Source: Tetracentron sinense
Taxonomy: Eukaryota > Streptophyta > Magnoliopsida > Trochodendrales > Trochodendraceae
Assembly: GCA_015143295.1 (NCBI GenBank)
Contig: CM026551.1
Location: forward strand, 11,242,499 to 11,306,498
Reading direction: 5' to 3'
Length of the DNA stretch: 64,000 nucleotides
Shown: piece by piece, positions 41,571 through 51,976 of the stretch
Position numbering within the stretch: the first letter of the stretch is position 1
Layout: each line of letters begins with the position of its first letter
The notes under the pieces: generated by a model
What the model was told of the DNA's origin: nothing
What the model saw: the letters and a program-made list of their open reading frames with translations, nothing else
The model's database searches: none
Position numbers and translations under genes: made by a program

Positions 41571-42755
41571 TTATACTTCGGCCATGCTGCAGGGAAAAGG
41601 CGGTGGAATGCTTTCTGGGTTGTACTTTGGTTTTTTATCAGATTGATAAGAGGTATTTCTCTGGAATGGCCGCCTTCCAGAATTTTCTGCCGCCATTGCT
41701 GATTCTCTCTTGTCCCTCCTACCATATCTGTCTTCATACCTTGGTAGAGTTGCTCTTGATATGACTGTGTTGAGCCTTTGAGAAATATCATAAAGCTTTT
41801 CAAAAGAGGGGATAGTAGCTACTTCCAAATAAGCTCTGTATTCTTTTGCTGCTCCATCGACACATATTTGTACAAGTTGCTCCTCAGTTGTTTGTTCATG
41901 ACAATCTAAAACCAAATACCGAAAGCGGCGAACATATTGTGTCAGATCTTCATTAGGTCTTTGCCGCTCTTTCGACAAGGTATTGAGAGTAACGCGGTCT
42001 TCTACAGAGAAGAACTTCTTGGAAAAGATATTGACCATTTCTTCCCAAGAGTGAATAGAGTTTGGGGCCAAAGTCGTGTACCAAGTGAAGGCACGATCAA
42101 TCAAAGATTTAGCAAATTCGCGGAGATGGAGTTCTTCATTGTTAGCATATCTGCTTAATGCATCAGTGAAACGCATCACATGCTCTCGAGCATTTCCAGT
42201 TCTTCCGTTGTAAAGAGTGAATTGGGGTGTGATATATCCTACTGGATATTCCATTCTCATGATTCTTGCCGAAAAGGGTGGTCTAGCATCAAAAGCATTT
42301 GAAAGTCCAGAGCGTTTTGCTTGCTCCCTTTCAAACATCTCAGAGAAATTCTCGGCTGTCATGTATGAGGAATGTCTCCCTTCCTGTTCATGATGATTAC
42401 AGGGTGGAGAAGAAGGAATAGGATCTTTCTTGGGAGGATTATTGTGCATGTCATTTTCTTCGTCATGTTGAGATGGAGAAGGTGTACGCTCCTGCGACCT
42501 CTCCGAATTGCGAATATTATCTTCACGATGGGCTTTCTTAAAAAACTCCTGCATTTGTTTTTCTGATGCTGCTACCTGAGTTTGGATAGCCTGCATCTGA
42601 GCTTGCATCTGTACTTGGGTTGCTTGAAACTGAGCAAGAAAAGGCCCAAGAACAGCAGAAAGATCAGGAACTTCCACTCTGGAAGTATGAGATTCTTCCC
42701 TATTTTCTTCTTGAACAACGTGTGCTTGAGACGAAGCACCTCTTTTAGTCACCAT
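41571..42755 (-). CDS. gag: Gag of the Ty3 element
   Basis: The frame has 394 codons and begins MVTKRGASSQ 26 bp after the primer-binding site. The N-terminus has a Gln/Ala-rich helical stretch (FLAQFQATQVQMQAQMQA). The capsid-like Retrotrans_gag region spans about residues 180-330, with ALSRYANNEELHLREFAKSL, RAFTWYTTLAPNSIHSWEEM and QYVRRFRYLVLDCH. No CCHC knuckle is visible in this frame. The frame ends at a TAA (41571-41573), and the same frame continues open into the protease part, so the stop is either a nonsense mutation or a read-through signal. Confidence 0.9.
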   Translation of the reverse strand: MVTKRGASSQAHVVQEENREESHTSRVEVPDLSAVLGPFLAQFQATQVQMQAQMQAIQTQVAASEKQMQEFFKKAHREDNIRNSERSQERTPSPSQHDEENDMHNNPPKKDPIPSSPPCNHHEQEGRHSSYMTAENFSEMFEREQAKRSGLSNAFDARPPFSARIMRMEYPVGYITPQFTLYNGRTGNAREHVMRFTDALSRYANNEELHLREFAKSLIDRAFTWYTTLAPNSIHSWEEMVNIFSKKFFSVEDRVTLNTLSKERQRPNEDLTQYVRRFRYLVLDCHEQTTEEQLVQICVDGAAKEYRAYLEVATIPSFEKLYDISQRLNTVISRATLPRYEDRYGRRDKRESAMAAENSGRRPFQRNTSYQSDKKPKYNPESIPPPFPCSMAEV

Positions 42756-42780
42756 TTTCTCTCAGAAATTGTTACAGAAG

Positions 42781-42799
42781 ATCCCCAGCAGAGTCGCCA
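42781..42799 (-). promoter_or_regulatory. Primer-binding site, Arg-tRNA type
   Basis: Four bases inside the 5' LTR the minus strand reads TGGCGACTCTGCTGGGGAT. The TGGCGACTC core is the primer site typical of Tat/Ogre-like Ty3 elements, complementary to the 3' end of a tRNA-Arg. The tRNA assignment rests on family knowledge. Confidence 0.8.
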
Positions 42800-42803
42800 A
42801 AAA

Positions 42804-44456
42804 TGTAGAGGGGTGTTTTGATTCTTGAAGAAATGGGGTTTACTGCAACCTCAATCTAGCCTAAATCCGATATCCAGACCGTTCTAAATTGAGTTATTTT
42901 TGGGAGAAATGATTCAGAGATCACAAGAAAGAAAAGGGGAAGAAGAAGGAAATGATTCAGAGGGAGAGAAGAAAGAACAATGAAGAAAAGTAGTGACAGA
43001 ATGTTTTTTTCTTGATGAATCCTTTACTTTCTCTCTTTGTAAATTCTATTTGGAAATCTGATTGTTTTTGGAAAATCTTCTGGGAATTCAAAAAAAAATC
43101 TCTCTCTCAACAAGGAGGGGTCACCTCTATTTATAGGTGATTAACAAAATCGTAACTAACTTGTACAGCTGTCATAACCGTTTTTTGTAACTGACTTTTA
43201 GAGAGAAAATATTGGATTCCATCAAGATAAAGGCGTTTTGTCACCATACTTCCTTTAAGCTTTTATGACCAAAGCTTTCAGATATATTCTTCAAAGGTTA
43301 AAAGCGGTATTCACAATATCCATCTTTTAACAAATTCTATCTAAGCCCTCCAAACCACAACTCATCATCCTCCCCCAACAGCAATTGGTAACTACATCGT
43401 GAAAGCGGGTCATACGCTTTCATGGTGTACTGTCCTACTGAGGTAATATATTAGTGTTCAGACAGCAACACTCCTCTAAAGTAATAATCATGATAGCAAT
43501 AATAATAATAGCGATGATAATAATCATCTAATAATCATCTCAAGTCCAATAGGGAAATCGTAGGTGTTGGACGAAGACACCCTTCCTGCATCTCAAGTCC
43601 AATAGGGAAATCGTAGGTGTTGGACGAAGACACCCTTCCCGCATCTCAAGTCCAATAGAGAAATCGTAGGTGTTGGACGAAGACACCCTTCCCGTCAGGC
43701 CTTAAGAGAAACTGAGGAAAAATCCATCCTCAATGCTTTCTCCCTGACTGTCAGCCCAGGAAGTAATCCATGCTTCACTGGAATAGGTAATGAGGGGAAA
43801 CAGCCACACTCATTCCCACGGGGAGGTACCAATCCATACCGTTCACCCCTGACAAAACAAATCTTCTTTCTGGCAGAAGTCATCAGAAAGGTATACAAGG
43901 AGGGTACTGATCCATACCACGCCCATCATCATGAGAAAGGCGTTGAAAGCCAGAACGAGGCACTGAAGCCATATAGAATATCCGAAGGCGTTGAAGCCTG
44001 AATCAACATCAAAGGCATTAAAGCCTGAAACAGCATCCAAAGGCGTTAGAGCTCGAAATAGTATCCAAAGGCGTTAGAACCCGAAATGATATCCGAAGGC
44101 GTTAGAGCCTGAAACAATATCCAAAGGCGTTAGAGCCTGAATCTGTGTCAATAGCGTTAAAAGCGCAATAGTTTCTACTTTCATCAGTGACATAAGGGTA
44201 AAATTGTCATTAATGAGTAAAAAATCCTTTTTATGAACTAAAAGCATAAGAGCTTAAAATCATTGATCATTAATGACCAGAATCATCATTATCAGATAAA
44301 CATGGAATTCTGTTAACCAATTCTCAAAAAGGATTTTAGTATATGTAATATGTTAGAACGTCCTTTGAGCCACGTGTCATTATTTTATTGAATTATGAAC
44401 AACATCCTTAAATTCAAAATTTCACAAGTCAAGCTTTTCAATAACCATCATCAACA
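42804..44456 (-). repeat. 5' LTR (1,653 bp)
   Basis: It is identical in layout to the copy at 30329-31972 but has three copies of the 53-bp repeat (about 43535-43694) and only one copy of the A/G-rich unit. As the upstream LTR on the minus strand it should hold the promoter of the genomic RNA. The GGCGTT minisatellite lies at about 43936-44150. Confidence 0.95.
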
Positions 44457-45001
44457 ATGTGTCTTGTAAAAGAGGATATTTTTAGCCATGTATTTATCCA
44501 ATGCTGAATCACTAGGGTTTTTTGCAAGGTACTTTAGAGCTTTTGGGGTTGTTTTGGGTTTTCCTGGTAAACATGGTTGACCACTTTTTGTTGGGAGGTT
44601 TGAAAGATATAAAATTTGAGACAAATATTGGCACCCCAAGAAGATTTGTAGAAGTATGAATAAAATGGAGATTCAATGGCATGTTTCTATAGGAGTGTGG
44701 TGTCGTACTGTTGTCAAAATAGTGTGCTTGATTGGTATTAGTTTGCTATTTTGCATGGTTCTCCCCCTCCCCCCTGGATTTTCCTTAATGGGTTATGTCA
44801 AGCTAAACTTTGATGTTAATCTACAAGAGGAGAAAATCTTTTCTCATTCAGTCGGATCTATGAAGTCCAATAAAGCGGGAGTGAGATGGTTGCTCCAAGA
44901 TTTTTTTGTTTTGTGAGATACTTCCTGAAATCTCCAAATGTGGGAGGGGATGGTCCCAAGGCGATGCGTACTTATTGTTAGGATGTGAGGATGAGGAGGG
45001 G
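44457..45001. other. Intron sequence, unclassified
   Basis: This is target DNA beyond the right LTR, starting with the ATGTG duplication. Short frames (44451-44639 minus, 44656-44916 plus) show no recognisable domain. Confidence 0.4.
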
Positions 45002-45363
45002 CATAGTTACCAAGTACGGGTATGGGTATAATACGGCAATGATCCGTTTGGGAAGTACGGGTGTATACCGAAAAAATATGGCAAAAGTATGGGAAAATTA
45101 AAAAATAATTATAAATAAATAAAGAGCATGGTATTAACTAATAATTATTATTTAATACGGAATATGCGGTTAACACGGTAAAAGTACGGTAAAAATACAT
45201 GTATTGTATGTATTTAATACGTAATTCATGTATTAAACGGGTATTAAACGGCGATACGCGAAGAATACGTAATACGACAAAAGTATGTAGTTTTAAACGG
45301 TGACCCCCCTAAAAGTATTATATCGGTACTATACGGGTATAATACGGGTGTTTGGTAACTATG
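45002..45363. repeat. GTTACCAA-ended dispersed repeat, copy 2 (complete)
   Basis: Inverted ends CATAGTTACCAAGTACGGGT on the left and GGGTGTTTGGTAACTATG on the right bound a 362-bp AT-rich segment full of TATTATACGGGTA-like words. It matches 29978-30254. A target duplication is not clear (GAGGAGGGG against GATGGGGGT). Confidence 0.65.
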
Positions 45364-46033
45364 GATGGGGGTGGTGGCTTTGTATTGATCCATGTCAACA
45401 TCTTTATTTGACACCCCCTTTTGAATTATTTCATACCATAGAAGCATGCTTTAGCTAACTACTTGTGCCAAAGGTGTAGGATGTATAGAGACATTAAATA
45501 TATGTAAGGAATTCCCTTTATTTGTATGTTAATGTAGTCTTATTGTTCAATCATTTGGAAGAGGGAGAAAAAAAAATGAGGTTCCACCCAAAAGGATTGA
45601 AACAATGTGTGGGTGTGGTGCAGTGAAGGGAGAAAATCATGTCTTTGTTTTGTTTTCCACTCCATGCCATAACATAGGTGCAGTGAAGGGACAAACTCGT
45701 ATTTCATAGTTTTTAATGTACTTCATGTCAGAACATTCTCTACCGTTCACTTTAAGCTGCTCTAGACTGTACTGGATAGTCATTCAGATGAGCCACTTGA
45801 TGCATGAAAACCGCATGGTCTTGCCCATTTTTTTTTAAAATTGTTGTATCATGATTTAAGACTAATCGCATAGGCATTGGGTGTGAACACGTATTTTTTG
45901 TGATATAATCTGTGTGTGAACATTCGTGCTGTGCATGCCATTTAACACCAATGCATTATTCTCACTTGCTTTCTCATTTTATTTATTGTCACCCATTTTT
46001 AAAAAAGTCATTTCTTTTCATGATTTTATGCAG
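45364..46033. other. 3' end of the BRIP intron
   Basis: T-rich and non-coding. A direct repeat GGTGCAGTGAAGGGA appears at about 45616 and 45679. The final 60 bp hold a pyrimidine-rich tract and the TTATGCAG acceptor. Confidence 0.45.
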
Positions 46034-46679
46034 GTTATTGCCTTATCATGTGGTTGCGGACTATGAAACAGAAGAGGATGACAGGATCCTTGATTCTGAC
46101 ACAACAGGCCAGATGTCATCGCGCTCCCAGCAGTGGGACCACAACATTTCCGCCAAGGTTTCAGAATTCACTGCTACTTTTGAGAAACAAATCCTTGCCT
46201 TTAATATAATATCCCGCAAACGGGCCCTAGGGGAGTTTCGGTCAGAGGAGAAGTTAATGATTGAGCAGGCTCTCCTGCAAGAGGAGAAACAAACCATTAT
46301 GGAACTAAGTGCAGAAATTGAGTCAAGGGAGAAAGCTGGCCGAGAGGCTGCAGAGGCTAAGATGAGGATGGCAGCAATGGTGCAGGCAGAGCAAGCTCGT
46401 GCGGAGGCACTGGCCCATACTGAGATGATATCGCGTGCTCCAATGAGAGGGAATGCTTTTGGAACTCAAGGCAATGGAGGTTCAGTTGGTCATGATATGG
46501 CCAGGCAGGAACAGGGGGTTAACCCAGATGAGATAATACATGGATGGCGAAATACTCAGAGAGACAATGAAGAGCCCTCAGAGGAGTTCTTGAATGATGA
46601 GAATGAGACTGAAAATGGGGAGACAGGGATGCAAGATGAGTGGCGTGAAGTTGGGGAGTTTGATTTGAACACTAGGTAA
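46034..46679 (+). CDS. BRIP: BRIP1/BRIP2-like SWI/SNF subunit, exon 2
   Basis: The acceptor TTATGCAG|G at 46033 completes the Arg codon left open by exon 1 and continues LLPYHVVADYETEEDDRILD, the heart of the GLTSCR1 domain. It runs through SRKRALGEFRSEEKLMIEQA. A Glu/Ala-rich helical stretch (EIESREKAGREAAEAKMRMA) suggests a coiled coil. The C-terminus is acidic (NDENETENGETG) and ends in LNTR and TAA. The two exons join to 1,059 nt, exactly 353 codons with the stop, so the protein is 352 aa and open throughout. The in-frame sequence before 46034 is intron. The gene looks functional despite its intron. Confidence 0.92.
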
Positions 46680-46960
46680 CAATGAAGCTGCGTTGGAAGA
46701 CTCAAGACTCTGCTTTGTAATGTGGCAAGGAATCTGTATCAATTGCTGCTATTGGTGATACCCAACAGAATGCATTATCATCATCTGGAAAATCACAGGG
46801 TCTAGTTCTTGTTGCAATATCATGGGCATGTCCTTGATTCACGACTGTCAGAACTTGTCAAGCACAGTGTGGTATATCCCACTGTGGAGATAGATGCTCT
46901 TTTTGAAAATTCCATCCCACTTATAAATGACCTAGAAAAATAATCCCCTCCCCGGGTCGA
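46680..46960 (+). other. Probable 3' untranslated region of the BRIP-like gene
   Basis: Follows the TAA at 46677-46679. There is no other coding feature. Candidate polyadenylation signals are weak (ATAAATGACC at about 46922, AATAATCCC at about 46939). Confidence 0.45.
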
Positions 46961-47390
46961 GGAGGAGATTTACCGTCCTGCCCCCTTTATTGTGCCACAT
47001 GTCCTTTTTTTACTCCCTTTAATTGTGGTTAAGATTCACTATCCCCTGCTCAATATTTGGTTGCTTAGAAAATAGGTGAAAACATAGAAAAGAAAAGAAA
47101 AGTAAATTTTGGATTTTTGATACAATTCTTAGATGGGTTTTGTCCAATTTTCTTTTCTTCTCTCTTTTCACTTATTTTCTCGGCAACCACACAAACATAG
47201 AGTTCGGGTTAAAGCATCTATTTTTGGTTCTTATAAAAAAAAAAAAAAAAACAATTAACCACAGGTTAAAACATTTTTACTATGTTCCAAGCGGCTTTGT
47301 GAGGGCAACGAGGAATAGTCCCCCTGTTGGCCCAAGGAGGGGACTATTGCTCATTGATTTAATTGTTTCAGGCTGTTTATAAATTTACTG
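46961..47390. repeat. TTAACC foldback-family element
   Basis: Left portion GCCACATGTCCTTTTTTTAC then TTAATTGTGGTTAAGATTCAC; right portion AATTAACCACAGGTTAAAAC then GGGCAACGAGGAATAGTCC and GGGGACTATTGCTC. The same modules in the same order occur at 55681-55962. Boundaries are approximate. Confidence 0.5.
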
Positions 47391-47736
47391 AATAGCCTAA
47401 ACATGCCCAGAATATCAAGAAAATGTCACTCTCACACTGATGAGTTTAAATTCCAATGACTTCTCACTGTAGAAATGAAATTCTCTCATAATGCACAAAG
47501 AATTAGTTTTTGGCTAAACAGGGATGAATAAATTCGAGACTGCCCATGTTTAGACACTAGTTATAGATTATAAAATTAGGCATATTATTGGACATTACAA
47601 ATATTTTATAAAATGATTATTTTGGTATATAGATCGTATGGTCAATAAGTTTTTTGAGAGAGGGCTTTGAAGAAGAAAATATAAAAATAAATCTTTACCG
47701 ATTTAACCGGACTAACCTCATAGAATCATATAACAA
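47391..47736. other. Non-coding, nothing recognised
   Basis: AT-rich sequence without open frames of note, ending in TATAACAA (47729-47736), the left target duplication of the next element. Confidence 0.45.
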
Positions 47737-48765
47737 AGGTTAAATTTCACTAACCTCTCTTGAGGTTTGCTAAAATTTCAAAAACCTCCCCTCTTGTTTA
47801 TAAAATTACAGTTGCCCTCCCTTCTACTTAAGTTGTCTATAACAAATACCCCATTCCTTAGTTTTCCATTACTTACTTACATGGAGATGTCATGATTTAA
47901 ATATTTTGAAATGTCTAAATTACTCTTCTTAAAGTCAAAGCCAATAAACAAAATAAGTGATAAATGGGTTTGGTAGGCTTGGGTGCACATGATAATGATG
48001 TGGTCCTTCAAATTTTGTTACATGAGAATGATCTGGTCCTTCAAATTTTGTTATTAGCATAACCTGAAGCTCTTAGAGTCACTTCTATTGTGGGTAGAAG
48101 ACCAAGCAAGTAGTGAGCATCTCTCTCTCTCTCGGTGAAAGAAAGCCACCATAAGATCTGCAGTTGCATGATGAAACTAAATTACTCCTCTACCGATGGC
48201 AATTCAGCAATAGGTCTTTGGAGTGAGAATTTCAACAAAGCAAGCCACTAGCGATTTTTTTGATTGTTTGAACCATTAGCGATTTTTTTGACCTAACCGG
48301 AAATTTTTTGGTTATGATCAACTACTGGATGCAACTCCAGTGATAAATAATAGCAAACTTGGCAGAAATTCTACTGGACCTGTCAATATTTCTTCAGCTA
48401 AACACTAGTGTAGACACTGTTTATTTTCACTTTGGCACATATAACTTCGTTTTGAATGACTGATCAGAGCAGGATAATACCATCCTCAAAGTTGCAAAAG
48501 TCTGGTACTCATGTAAGGTAGAAAGCCAGAAACCACGCTGAACTCTCCCTTATGTTACGTTCCGCTGGGACTTTTGGGTTTTCTTTGTGGAGTTTTCAAA
48601 CCAAAGCCATAACAATCTCGAGTTATGGGGGTAAAATTGTAAAAGATAATCTTCCGTTAAACGGTGTTAACCTAATAAGCAGGGGAGGGGAGTGTACTTT
48701 CAGAAACAAAAGGAGAGGTTTTTGAAATTTCACCAAATCTCATAGGAGGTCACTCTAATTTACCT
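47737..48765. mobile_element. Foldback DNA element, about 80-bp terminal inverted repeats
   Basis: Left end AGGTTAAATTTCACTAACCT and right end (reversed) AGGTAAATTAGAGTGACCTC continue as a match through AAATTTCAAAAACCTC. The flanks TATAACAA (47729-47736) and TATAAAAA (48766-48773) match at 7 of 8, an hAT-like or, with one more base, Mutator-like duplication. The interior is non-coding, with a CTCTCTCTCTCT run at about 48121. Confidence 0.65.
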
Positions 48766-49624
48766 TATAAAAAATCAAATAACAAGAAACGGACTAGCTA
48801 ATACATTGATAAAAAGGGTCTAGCTATTCCAACGGTTCCTTTATTAAAACATTGGTTAAGATGTGCTAAAAGAATACAAATATATATATTTATATATATT
48901 ATAGAGTTGGATTGATAAAATATGTAAAATCATTATTTAAACCAAATTTGATGAGGAATTTTTTTTCTTCGTTTAATTTTTGTACAATGCAACATTTATC
49001 TATTGTTAGTAACAAGGTTCGAAATGGTTAGTGGTTTCCTGTTTTTCATATCATTGAGGGATATTTTCTCTCCCTCGGGCTTGATCCCAACATGTGATGC
49101 ATATGGTTCAAGTGGGTACCTCTCTCTCTTTCTATGTCCCTTCTCTTCTCTCTACTCTCTCTCCCTCAAGTAGCCTCTTTCTCTCTCTATCGCTCTTTGT
49201 TCTCTCTCTCTCTGCTCCCTCTTTGAGCTCACTGCCTCTCTCTATACTTGGTATATAGTTAACCATTTTTTATGTGGATATCATTTACCTACGGTTAGTA
49301 TCAATGATTAATATTTAGCATTGTTTAATTGTGTTGTTAATTATATTTAAAAATTTATAATTTTATTGTTCATTAACTACATTATGTCAGTTGTTAGTTA
49401 ATTTTTAGAATTCTCAATTGAATTTGTTATTATTAAATTGATTGATTTAATTATTCATTAGATTATTTAATTGTTAACTTATGTTAGTTGCTAATTAGAT
49501 TTAAAAATTGTTAATTGAATTTATTATTATTAAATTGATTTATTGAATTATTTAATTTGACAAGAGAGAGAGAGAGAGTGGAGCTAGAAAGAGGGAAATA
49601 GTGAGAGAGTGTAGGGTTGTCAAT
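48766..49624. other. Non-coding with CT-rich tract and AT-rich repeats
   Basis: CTCTCTC-rich sequence occupies about 49110-49245. From 49300 to 49560 short AT-rich words recur (TTAATTGAATTTATTATTATTAAATTGATT at about 49430 and 49515, shortened here), forming a degenerate tandem array. A GAGAGAGAGAG run is at 49565. No gene. Confidence 0.5.
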
Positions 49625-50100
49625 AGATCAGATCAGTAGGGCTGTCAACGGGGTTGGATTTGGACGGATCTGCTTAGATCCGAATCTAATCCGATTAAGA
49701 ATCCGATAAATCCGAATCCGATCCAAAATCTGTTGGATCATGAATTAATCGATCTGAATCCGATTACATTTGTAAGATCCGAATCTGAACCAATCCGATT
49801 CGATTAAGGTTAATTTTTTTAAAAAAAACTCTATTTTAATAATATAAAAATCTAATATTATCTTAATTAACTCTAATTAATGTTAATTTTTTTAAAATTA
49901 ATACTTTATGCATAGAAAATCTATGTAATATATTTAAAATGATTTTAAAAAATATTATTATAATCGAATCGGATTTTAATCGGATCAGATCCAATTATAA
50001 TCGGATTCCACCGATTTGATCTGATCCGAATCCAATCCGACGGATCACATATAGGGTTCAAAGTCTGGCTAATCGGATCCGATCCGATCCTGATAAGTGG
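49625..50100. repeat. GGATCCGAATC-rich dispersed repeat
   Basis: Starts near TAGGGCTGTCAACGGGG and is filled with AATCCGAATCCGATCC-type words on the left and GGATTTTAATCGGATCAG-type words on the right, so it is broadly self-complementary. This is a common plant repeat type. The right end is degraded and no target duplication was found. Confidence 0.5.
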
Positions 50101-51332
50101 GAGGGGAAGATGTGATGTGAGAGAGAGGGAAAGAAAAGAATGCAGACGTGAGAGAGATGGGCTGAAATAAATTAAAATTTTTTTTTATTATGTTTCTTAA
50201 TCGGGATTGATGGATGCCTTTTTCTTTCCATCTACGATAACGAATACATGGCAAATTATAATTGAATCTACAAGAATTCTTGTAGAGGTGTCTTTAAAGG
50301 ATTTGTGAGAGGGGTTAAAATAGAAATAAATTTGATTTTATTCTTGTTTCTAAAACAAGAATAAATACCCATTCTTCAAACTTAAATTAAAGTGGGTACG
50401 TGGCTACCAACCGTACACTGTCCAATCGAGAATCCAACATGCCAAGGCGGCCACCGTTTTAATGCATGTCAGACTTGGCGCCGTTGGATTCTGGGTCAGA
50501 CAGCTCAGCAGTCAGCACATACAATCACTTCCCATTTCTAAAGGGAAGTGATTTAACCTACTATCCATAGTTGAACCTTTGAATTAAAAATCTAGGGATG
50601 CAAACACTAGATAGGCCCCATTGTTTAAAGGATATGTACAAAGACAACCACTGGATTTTTAATCCAACGGTCTTTTTTTTTATCACTTTGATTTCTAAAT
50701 ATTAGTGGGAAGTGATTTAAAACTCTCTAATCCAGAGCTGAACAATTAGTTTCAAAATAGGAAATGTTGCACTTACCGCACATAATTTATAGTTACGAAT
50801 TCACTCACTCCTATAGTTGAGCAATCTAAGCTTGATTTTTAAAAAATAAAAAAATAAAAATATTTATTTTAATTTTCTAAAGCTTCTTAAGCTCAATCGA
50901 GTTTTAATTTTTTTTTTTTTCCTTTTTCTGATGCCCCGTTCACACTGACTTCGCGATTGTTTTTTCAAAATAATATTGGATCCATCTTTGAAGTTTGAAC
51001 CACACGTTAGCTTTCTACGTGTTCACATTAGATATTTAACGGTATGCTCCACTTGTTTTTTCTCCTCTTTTTACATAGTGGCCGATTTGACGTGAGTTCT
51101 GTAACTTCCGTTTACTCCATCACTTACCATTTTCTTTAGAATCTTTTCCGGTAGGCGCTCGTGAGGAGACTACTATCATCAATCTAAAGTCATCACATAC
51201 CCTACATCTATCAAGTGTTGCGTAGCAAATCAATGCATGGTTGATTGACGTGCACACTAGATGTATACGTGACACCAACTCGAGAGGGTAGGTTGAAGGA
51301 ACAAGAAAAATAACATTATCTTGTTGACAATA
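50101..51332. other. Intergenic; distal upstream region of the first GST gene
   Basis: No coding feature. From about 50960 the sequence (TTTGAAGTTTGAACCACACG, GTGTTCACATTAGATATTTA) matches the region upstream of the second GST gene at about 57985-58040, so the GST duplication began at or before this point. Confidence 0.5.
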
Positions 51333-51844
51333 GCCAGGGGTGGAGCCAGGGTTGGGGGATTTGTTTTTTAAGTATAGTATTAAAGCAGTGATTAGTGTTC
51401 CTTTTAACACCTCTTTAACCTTATTTAAGCTTAACTAAAGTAGAGTTAAATTTTTTTTTTAACCAAGGTTGGATTGCTTAATTCTAGGTGTGAGTGAATC
51501 TTAATCACAGTTAGTAAGTTTTAAAAAGTAGGGCGTGGACCAATGAGGAGCGGCCATTTCGTTAAATAATAGAAACAGTCGTTAAGTTAAGCATATTCCT
51601 AATATTTATTGCTTGGGAGAGGGGTGGAGCCGGGGACTAAGCGGTTTAGCCCCTAAACTTTTGAGAAAAAATTAGTTCATTAAACTTTTGAAAAAATATA
51701 TATATTCTTTACAAACCGACACAAACAAACATGATGGTCAATGAGCTTGGCCTTAAAAAAAAAAAATTAGGGGCTACACCCGAACCCCCATCGCCCCATC
51801 GTTAACCCCCCCCCCCCCCCCAAAAGAGAATCCTGGCTCTGCCC
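51333..51844. mobile_element. Mutator-type MITE in the first GST promoter, perfect 9-bp target duplication
   Basis: The 512-bp element starts GCCAGGGGTGGAGCCAGG and ends CCTGGCTCTGCCC (inverted). The flanks TTGACAATA at 51324-51332 and 51845-51853 are identical. It carries a nested TTAACC-family fragment (about 51390-51560) and a homopolymer of about 16 C (51806-51821). It lies about 85 bp upstream of the GST TATA box and is absent from the second GST copy. Confidence 0.8.
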
Positions 51845-51930
51845 TTGACAATAACTACTACCAACTTTTCAAGACAGAAAACAGCATAGAAAGGGATCTC
51901 TTGTTTTCTAGGTTTGTTGGGGATTAGATC

Positions 51931-51940
51931 TATATAATAA
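51931..51940 (+). promoter_or_regulatory. TATA box of the first GST gene
   Basis: TATATAATAA, 46 bp before the ATG at 51977. With the usual spacing of about 30 bp, transcription would start near 51962, which excludes the in-frame ATG at 51947. The second GST copy has TATATAACA at the same place. Confidence 0.7.
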
Positions 51941-51976
51941 GGGCCGATGAAGCTCTTTAATAATCAAACAATTAGA

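Larger units (their letters stand above)
30329..44456 (-). mobile_element. 14.1-kb Tat-like Ty3 LTR retrotransposon with an antisense PMD gene
   Basis: The element has two LTRs, a 5-bp target duplication ATGTG (30324-30328 and 44457-44461), an Arg-type primer-binding site and a purine tract, all in minus-strand orientation. The order along the minus strand is LTR, gag, protease, reverse transcriptase, two RNase H domains, integrase, antisense PMD gene, LTR. By eye the LTRs differ by fewer than about ten substitutions over 1.65 kb plus repeat-number changes, so insertion was fairly recent. The pol region has one frameshift, and gag/protease/pol are separated by in-frame stops. It lies inside the BRIP-like intron. 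Confidence 0.95.
23548..46033 (+). other. 22.5-kb intron of the BRIP-like gene
   Basis: The intron opens GTTTCTTCTATC and closes TTTTATGCAG. Most of its length is transposon sequence: a gag-only LTR element, an old LINE with two later insertions, two copies of a GTTACCAA-ended repeat and a 14.1-kb Ty3 element. Unexplained segments remain at 23560-24250, 25890-26600, 44460-45000 and 45365-46030, which are AT-rich and non-coding. The Ty3 element lies antisense to the host gene, while its own PMD gene lies sense. Confidence 0.88.

Noticed and set aside
30329-44456. Endogenous pararetrovirus or caulimovirus
   Set aside because: Two long LTRs, a 5-bp target duplication, an integrase core and a Tat-like domain order identify an LTR retrotransposon; no movement or coat protein of that virus group is visible.
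45912-46033. N-terminal extension of the BRIP exon 2 frame
   Set aside because: Intron sequence before the TTATGCAG acceptor; exon 1 supplies the N-terminus with an exactly matching split codon.
51947-51976. In-frame upstream ATG adding ten residues to GST copy 1
   Set aside because: It lies only 16 bp after the start of the TATA box, so it should be upstream of the transcript. Copy 2 has ATG-TAG at the matching place, and family members start at MGSEEVK-like sequence.
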